The notes beneath the pieces are model-generated. The model was given only the letters and a program-made list of their open reading frames with translations. It made no database searches and was not told the origin of the DNA. Shown here one piece after another: positions 24,454 through 28,203 of a stretch of DNA of 28,203 bases. The stretch is from Coriobacteriaceae bacterium AM100-PB1-1D-6A (GTDB lineage: Bacteria; Actinomycetota; Coriobacteriia; Coriobacteriales; Coriobacteriaceae). Each line of letters starts with the position of its first letter. Position 1 is the first letter of the stretch. A program made the translations under genes and the position numbers. The stretch lies in the NCBI GenBank assembly GCA_027660625.1, contig JAQDNC010000020.1, positions 1 to 28,203 of the forward strand, given 5' to 3'.

Positions 24454-25314
24454 ATGGACAGTAGAGATATCGAGAAGTGGCGTGTCAAACTTGATAGCTA
24501 CGCCAATGTGGAAGACGGCGTTGAGTATTGGCTCGCACGCGATTTAATGGAACCCATGGGGTACACTCGATGGGAGAACTTTGCCGAAGTTGTTAAGAGG
24601 GCAAAAGTCTCGTGCGAAACAAACAAAACTCCAGTTGATTCCCATTTTCGTGACACCACGAAAATGGTAACTGCCGGTGTCGCCGCTCGCGCGGTTAAAG
24701 ACTACAAACTTACGCGCTATGCATGCTATTTAATCGCCCAGAACGGAGATTCAAACAAGCAAGAAATCGCGCTCGCACAGGCGTACTTCGCCGTGCAGAC
24801 GCGCCGCCAAGAGCTCATAGAGCAGCGCTTCGCAGAGATTCAGCGCTTGCAGGCGCGCCACTCGCTATCTGATTCAGAGAAACAGCTCTCGGGTATTGCG
24901 TTCAAACGCGGCGTGGACTCCAAAGGATTCGCGATCATCAAGTCGAAGGGCGATGAAGCGTTATTCGGCGGCAGAAGCACGGCGGAAATGAAGCAACAGC
25001 TCGGCGTATCCAAGAGCTCGGCATTGGCGGACAGGCTAGCCGATGTTCTCATCAAAGCAAAGGACCTTACGAACTCGATGACAGCCTTCAACGCCGAGGA
25101 ACACGACCTGTACGGTCTGGACCAGATCAAGCAAGAGCACATCGAGAACAACACAAGCGTGCGTGGCAGCCTCATCGACCGCGGAATTGTACCCGAGAAC
25201 CTACCGCCTGCCGAAGATACAAAGAAGCTCGAACGTCGCGTGAAAGCAGACGAGAAAAAGCTCAAGGAGGGTACAGACGGATTCACCGACCCCCAGGGCA
25301 GGCTCGACTTGTAA
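24454..25314 (+). CDS. dinD: DNA damage-inducible protein D
   Basis: 286 residues, close to the 274 of E. coli DinD, and similar along the length: EYWLARDLMEPMGYTRWENF, RAKVSCETN, HFRDTTKMV, YACYLIAQNGD and AYFAVQTRRQELIEQ match the family's N-terminal Bro-N-like domain, with a helical, Lys/Glu-rich C-terminal part. DinD in E. coli is SOS-induced and inhibits RecA strand exchange; here no SOS box is seen. GAGGAGGAGAT before ATG 24454 is a very good ribosome-binding site. It sits beside a tRNA cluster and a duplicated tRNA 3' end, suggesting arrival on an integrative element. Its A-rich codon use differs from the suf and GGGtGRT genes. Confidence 0.9.
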   Translation: MDSRDIEKWRVKLDSYANVEDGVEYWLARDLMEPMGYTRWENFAEVVKRAKVSCETNKTPVDSHFRDTTKMVTAGVAARAVKDYKLTRYACYLIAQNGDSNKQEIALAQAYFAVQTRRQELIEQRFAEIQRLQARHSLSDSEKQLSGIAFKRGVDSKGFAIIKSKGDEALFGGRSTAEMKQQLGVSKSSALADRLADVLIKAKDLTNSMTAFNAEEHDLYGLDQIKQEHIENNTSVRGSLIDRGIVPENLPPAEDTKKLERRVKADEKKLKEGTDGFTDPQGRLDL

Positions 25315-25321
25315 AGCGTCT

Positions 25322-25417
25322 GCGCCCTTACGGGTTCGACCCCATGCGAGGTCAACAAAAAAGCGACCAGCCTAAGCCAGTCGCTTTAACATACTTTGGG
25401 TGGGCCGTCAGGGGGTC
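25322..25417. repeat. Copy 1 of a 96-bp imperfect repeat carrying a tRNA-Lys 3' end and terminator
   Basis: Matches 25500-25595. Read on the minus strand it begins with the last 17 nt of tRNA-Lys (GACCCCCTGACGGCCCA), then a hairpin AAAGCGAC/GTCGCTTT followed by six T (plus 25357-25387), then a GGGTCGAACCC-type stretch. The tRNA body is missing. It starts 8 bp past the dinD stop and may serve both directions as terminator. Confidence 0.75.
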
Positions 25418-25499
25418 AGCCTGCTGCGCAGGCGGCCGCTGCGGCGCCAAGGCGCCTTGCGCGCTGCGCTGGCAAACGCTTGCGCGTTTTCTCAGCTCC
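25418..25499. repeat. Inverted-repeat-dense, very G+C-rich spacer
   Basis: Contains GCCTGC-TGC-GCAGGC, GGCGCC-AA-GGCGCC and AAACGC-TTGC-GCGTTT, three short hairpins within 80 bp, between the two repeat copies. No coding potential is apparent. Confidence 0.5.
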
Positions 25500-25595
25500 G
25501 CGCCCTTTCGGGTTCGGCCCCATGAAAGGTCAACAAAAAAGACGGCCAACTTTTGCTGACCGTCTTAACATGCTTTGGTGGGCCGTCAGGGGGTC
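25500..25595. repeat. Copy 2 of the 96-bp repeat, with the tRNA operon terminator
   Basis: Matches 25322-25417 and is continuous with the intact tRNA-Lys. Its hairpin sequence differs in the stem (AAGACGG/CCGTCTT) but keeps its position and the A/T-run. Confidence 0.75.
25535..25566 (-). terminator. Terminator of the tRNA-His/Lys/Lys operon
   Basis: On the minus strand: AAGACGG, loop, CCGTCTT followed by six T. It lies 10 bp past the 3' end of the last tRNA-Lys. Confidence 0.8.
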
Positions 25596-25651
25596 GAACC
25601 CTGGACCTTGGGATTAAGAGTCCCCTGCTCTACCAACTGAGCTAACGACCC
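25576..25651 (-). tRNA. tRNA-Lys (anticodon CTT), copy closest to the terminator
   Basis: 76 nt including an encoded CCA. Acceptor GGGTCGT pairs with ACGGCCC (one G-T), loop CTCTTAA gives anticodon CTT, T-loop GGTTCGACCCC is normal. Flanking bases CAAAGC (5') and GCTTTG (3') on the plus strand are complementary and would extend the acceptor stem in the precursor. Confidence 0.96.
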
Positions 25652-25655
25652 AAAG

Positions 25656-25681
25656 CTAAAGTCCGTTGTGGCGGACTTTAG
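25656..25681. repeat. Hairpin between the two tRNA-Lys genes
   Basis: CTAAAGTCCG / CGGACTTTAG, perfect 10-bp stem with a TTGTGG loop. Lacking a T-run, it is more likely a processing structure than a terminator. Confidence 0.6.
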
Positions 25682-25694
25682 AGGAGATATCGTG

Positions 25695-25770
25695 TGGTGG
25701 GCCGTCAGGGGGTCGAACCCTGGACCTTGGGATTAAGAGTCCCCTGCTCTACCAACTGAGCTAACGACCC
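25695..25770 (-). tRNA. tRNA-Lys (anticodon CTT), second identical copy
   Basis: Identical over all 76 nt to the copy at 25576-25651, with encoded CCA. It is flanked on both sides by GATATC (25686-25691 and 25771-25776), which can pair in the precursor. Confidence 0.96.
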
Positions 25771-25792
25771 GATATCAACACGAAGCAAGAAC

Positions 25793-25870
25793 TGGGGTGG
25801 GTAAAGGGACTCGAACCCTCGACCTACGGGACCACAACCCGTCGCTCTAGCCAACTGAGCTACACCCACC
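25793..25870 (-). tRNA. tRNA-His (anticodon GTG)
   Basis: 78 nt including the encoded G-1 opposite C73 and the CCA. Anticodon loop TTGTGGT between ACGGG and CCCGT. The extra 5' G is the identity element of bacterial tRNA-His. First gene of the minus-strand tRNA operon. Confidence 0.96.
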
Positions 25871-25932
25871 GTGTCCTGTGCGCTTCGCGCTCGACTATTA
25901 TTGCAAGGAACGCCACGCGATGCAAGCCCCAA

Positions 25933-25951
25933 TTTTCAAGAATTTTGAAAA
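25933..25951. promoter_or_regulatory. A+T-rich inverted repeat between tRNA-His and the aminotransferase
   Basis: TTTTCAA-GAATT-TTGAAAA, perfect 7-bp arms, in a divergent intergenic region where both promoters must lie. Operator or promoter-associated element; role unknown. Confidence 0.35.
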
Positions 25952-26035
25952 GAGTTTTTTGGATCCATTTCGGGCAAATCCCACCGGTTTCATAGGAGTA
26001 AACTTGCCCCACTGCAAATGCTCGAAAGGACCGGC

Positions 26036-27217
26036 ATGAAAGAACTCTCCAACCGCACGGCAAGATTTACCGATTCGGTCATCCGCCGCATGACGCGCAT
26101 CTCCAATAAGTACGGCGCCGTCAACCTCTCGCAGGGCTTCCCCGACTTTGATCCCCCGGCGCAGCTGCTCAATAGTCTGGGCACCATCGCCACCGACCCC
26201 AAGCCGCTCTACCACCAGTACTCCATCACCTGGGGCTCCCAGGCCATGCGTGAGGCGCTTGCCGCCAAGCAGGAGCATTTTATGGGCATGCCGGTGAACC
26301 CCAACGAGAATATCGTAGTCACCTGCGGCTCCACCGAGGCCATGATGGCCGCCATGATGACGGTCACCAACCCCGGCGACAAGGTCGTCATCTTCTCGCC
26401 GTTCTACGAGAACTACGGCGCCGACACGATCCTTTCGGGTGCCGAGCCCATCTACGTGCCGCTCAACCCGCCCACATTCGACTTTGACCGCGAGACACTC
26501 GAGGCGGCCTTCCGCGACAACGACCCCAAGGCCATCGTCCTGTGCAACCCTTCCAACCCCTGCGGCAAGGTCTTTACACGCGATGAGCTCACCTTTATCG
26601 CCGACCTCTGCAAAAAGTACGACACCTACTGCATCACCGACGAGGTCTACGAGCACATCGTCTACGCGCCCCACGAGCACGTCTATATGGCCACGCTGCC
26701 CGGCATGTTTGAGCGCACCATCAGCTGCAGCTCGCTGTCCAAGACCTACTCCATCACCGGCTGGCGTCTGGGCTACACTATCGCCCCTGCCGAAATCACC
26801 GAGCGCATCAAAAAGGTCCACGACTTTCTCACCGTGGGCGCCGCCGCCCCCCTGCAGGAAGCCGTCGTCACCGCACTCAATTTCGACGACAGCTATTACG
26901 ATGAGGTCCTCGACCTCTATACCGCCAAACGCGACCTGTTCTGCCAGGGACTCGACAGCATCGGTCTTGAGCATAACGTTCCGCAGGGCGCCTACTACGT
27001 CATGATGGACATCTCTGAGTTTGGCTATGACAGCGACCTCGAGTTCTGTGAAGACCTCGCGTCTAAAGTGGGTGTGGGCGCCGTGCCCGGCTCGAGCTTC
27101 TTCCGCGAGCCCGTCAACCATCTGATTCGTTTCCACTTTGCCAAGCGAGACGAGACGCTTAACGCGGCGCTGGAGAACCTCAAGTCGCTACGTGATAAAA
27201 TCAAGCCGCGCGGGTAA
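26036..27217 (+). CDS. PLP-dependent class I/II aminotransferase
   Basis: 393 residues, fold type I. The PLP lysine is K236 in SSLSKTYSITGWRLGY. NPSNPCGKVF and ITDEVYEH supply the Asn and Asp/Tyr cofactor contacts, and IRFHFAK near the end carries the Arg that binds the substrate carboxylate. The N-terminus with VNLSQGFPDFDPP resembles the aspartate/aromatic or methionine/glutamine (KAT/YbdL-like) subgroup, so transamination of a 2-oxo acid is certain and the substrate is not. GAAAGGA at 26024-26030 precedes ATG 26036; the in-frame ATG at 26018 lacks a site. Single gene with its own terminator. Confidence 0.92.
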   Translation: MKELSNRTARFTDSVIRRMTRISNKYGAVNLSQGFPDFDPPAQLLNSLGTIATDPKPLYHQYSITWGSQAMREALAAKQEHFMGMPVNPNENIVVTCGSTEAMMAAMMTVTNPGDKVVIFSPFYENYGADTILSGAEPIYVPLNPPTFDFDRETLEAAFRDNDPKAIVLCNPSNPCGKVFTRDELTFIADLCKKYDTYCITDEVYEHIVYAPHEHVYMATLPGMFERTISCSSLSKTYSITGWRLGYTIAPAEITERIKKVHDFLTVGAAAPLQEAVVTALNFDDSYYDEVLDLYTAKRDLFCQGLDSIGLEHNVPQGAYYVMMDISEFGYDSDLEFCEDLASKVGVGAVPGSSFFREPVNHLIRFHFAKRDETLNAALENLKSLRDKIKPRG

Positions 27218-27242
27218 GGACGGCCCGGCAACTAAAGCAACC

Positions 27243-27285
27243 AAAGAAGCCCCGCACCGCCCGCCGCGTTGCGAGGCTTCTTTCT
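27243..27285 (+). terminator. Terminator of the aminotransferase gene
   Basis: AAAGAAGCC (27243-27251) pairs with GGCTTCTTT (27275-27283), with an inner CGCA/TGCG pair. A short T-rich end follows. Confidence 0.75.
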
Positions 27286-27358
27286 ATAGCGCTTTCTTAA
27301 ATGGTTTAGAGCCCTATACTTTAGTCACGGAGCAACTCGTCCCAGAGAGAGGAATACT

Positions 27359-27625
27359 ATGGCAGAACAGCAGCTTATCGGAGCGCTCGAGGCCGGCGGC
27401 ACCAAGATGGTCTGCGCCACGGGCTATGCAGACGGTACGGTCCTGGAGCGTGAGCAGATCGCGACCACGACCCCGCAGGAGACCGTTGAGGCCGTCAATG
27501 CATGGTTTGCCGACAAGGGCATCGCCGCACTGGGCATCGGCGCCTTTGGCAGTAAGTGCGTCAAAGGGGCGCCGCACCGTCCAGCAATCCCATCCTACGG
27601 GATAACGCCGCTACGCCCCGTATAA
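27359..27625 (+). pseudogene. Truncated ROK-family sugar kinase (fructokinase-like), N-terminal part only
   Basis: 88 residues against about 290 for the family. IGALEAGGTKMVCATGY is the ROK phosphate-binding start, and IAALGIGAFGS at about 52-62 the next conserved block. After that the frame reads 25 residues in which SYGITP vaguely recalls the family's TYGxITxTPK, then stops. The catalytic Asp and the zinc-binding cysteine motif are absent, so it cannot be an active kinase. The upstream AGAGAGAGGA and ATG are intact, and a strong terminator follows within 20 bp, so most of the gene appears to have been deleted. Confidence 0.75.
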
Positions 27626-27643
27626 GCCCCCAAACAGAGAAAG

Positions 27644-27683
27644 GCCGCCTAGGACCAAGCAATGTGTCCTAGGCGGCTTTTTT
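27644..27683 (+). terminator. Strong terminator containing the VanZ gene stop codon
   Basis: GCCGCCTAGGAC (27644-27655) pairs with GTCCTAGGCGGC (27666-27677), 10-nt loop, then six T. The TAG of the minus-strand VanZ gene (27671-27669) lies in the right arm. Confidence 0.9.
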
Positions 27684-28121
27684 GGCACATATAAGCGATC
27701 GTAGAAGATATCGAAGCACAACGCCCGTCACCGCTCCGCAGCAGTCGATCATCACGTCGGTGATCATACCGGAGCGACCGGGCACAAAGAGCTGAATCGT
27801 CTCATCAATCGAGGGAACCAACAGTAGGAAAACCGCCGTGGGAAGCAGCACATCAAAGGTGCAACGGCCCTCGATATCGAAAGCGTGCGTCGCCAGAATG
27901 CCGAGCACCATGTACTCGGTAAAATGCGCGCACTTGCGAACGATAAAGTTGGTCACCCACTCATACGGAAGCCCCACGCCGTGCAGAAGGCCGCGAACGG
28001 CCTCCATAATCGACAGGCTCAATGAACCGGATCCCGTGCCGGGAACCATCGAATTGCCCCAGATGAGCAGCACCATCAGGCAGGTCGCGACCGCCCATTT
28101 TCGATCGAGTTTTATAGACAT
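27669..28121 (-). CDS. VanZ-family membrane protein
   Basis: 150 residues from ATG 28121. About four membrane segments: WAVATCLMVLLIW, the stretch after RKCAHFTEYMVLGIL, FDVLLPTAVFLLLV and MIDCCGAVTGVVLRYLL. The family marks are KCAHFTEY and DETIQLFVPGRSGMITDV, which carry the conserved His, Glu, Asp, Gln and Arg. VanZ itself gives low-level teicoplanin resistance; most homologues are uncharacterised. Start is uncertain: the frame is open to a TTG at 28148, and AAAGGGA sits directly against ATG 28121. The best site, GGGAGGAAA, serves an ATG at 28167 in another frame, so a frameshift in the first 15 codons or a coupled leader is possible. The stop codon is inside a terminator stem. Confidence 0.85.
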   Translation of the reverse strand: MSIKLDRKWAVATCLMVLLIWGNSMVPGTGSGSLSLSIMEAVRGLLHGVGLPYEWVTNFIVRKCAHFTEYMVLGILATHAFDIEGRCTFDVLLPTAVFLLLVPSIDETIQLFVPGRSGMITDVMIDCCGAVTGVVLRYLLRSLICAKKAA

Positions 28122-28203
28122 TCCCTTTAGTAACGTGTAACTTTCCAAATTTACAAAAGCGACTCATAGAATTATTTCCTCCCGTTAAATAATAGATAAC
28201 TAT

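Noticed and set aside
25418..25499. CRISPR array or minimal repeat array
   Set aside because: Hairpins differ in sequence and there are no regularly spaced identical repeats with spacers; no cas genes are in the window.
25898..27136. 412-codon minus-strand open frame opposite the aminotransferase
   Set aside because: Antisense shadow of a well-supported PLP enzyme; it also runs into the tRNA-proximal region.

Overview
The window looks like chromosomal DNA of a high-GC Gram-positive, most likely a coriobacterium of the Collinsella type. This is inferred from the G+C-rich, C/G-ending codon use, an MPKTG sortase-anchored surface protein, a sufCBDSU operon using SufU rather than SufE, and a NifU-like/GGGtGRT gene pair. 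No rRNA or other taxonomic marker is present, so the assignment rests on recognition only.

Region 1 (1-3500) is an A+T-rich, accessory-looking stretch. It holds a secreted N-acetylmuramoyl-L-alanine amidase that runs off the left edge. The amidase ends in G+C-rich repeats that differ sharply in composition from the rest of the same gene. Next to it is a decayed minus-strand reading frame with two in-frame stops. Region 2 (3500-8400) is a surface-polysaccharide cluster. It has a family 2 glycosyltransferase, an acyltransferase-3 gene broken by a frameshift, a large polytopic membrane protein on the other strand, and a second glycosyltransferase behind an 18-bp perfect palindrome. Region 3 (8390-12150) has an AAA-ATPase/PD-(D/E)XK-family protein with altered key motifs and a Ser/Asp-rich cell-wall protein with a lysozyme-like N-terminal domain.

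Region 4 (12270-18940) is built around iron-sulfur cluster assembly. An IscR-like Rrf2 regulator with three cysteines is divergent from sufC-sufB-sufD-sufS-sufU, and inverted repeats lie between them. The regulator is followed after only 8 bp by a MntA/HepT type VII toxin-antitoxin pair. The suf genes overlap or nearly abut and end at a strong terminator. SufS and SufU supply sulfur, and SufBCD is the scaffold.

Region 5 (18940-24300) has a RAYT-type REP transposase homologue whose histidine motif is lost. It also has the NifU-like scaffold plus GGGtGRT operon, which is the best candidate here for a poorly described system, and a NadB/FrdA-type flavoprotein. Region 6 (24300-28203) has dinD, a duplicated tRNA-Lys 3'-end/terminator segment, two identical tRNA-Lys genes and tRNA-His, all three tRNAs on the minus strand. 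It ends with a class I/II aminotransferase, a truncated ROK sugar kinase and a VanZ-family protein whose best ribosome-binding site is out of frame.
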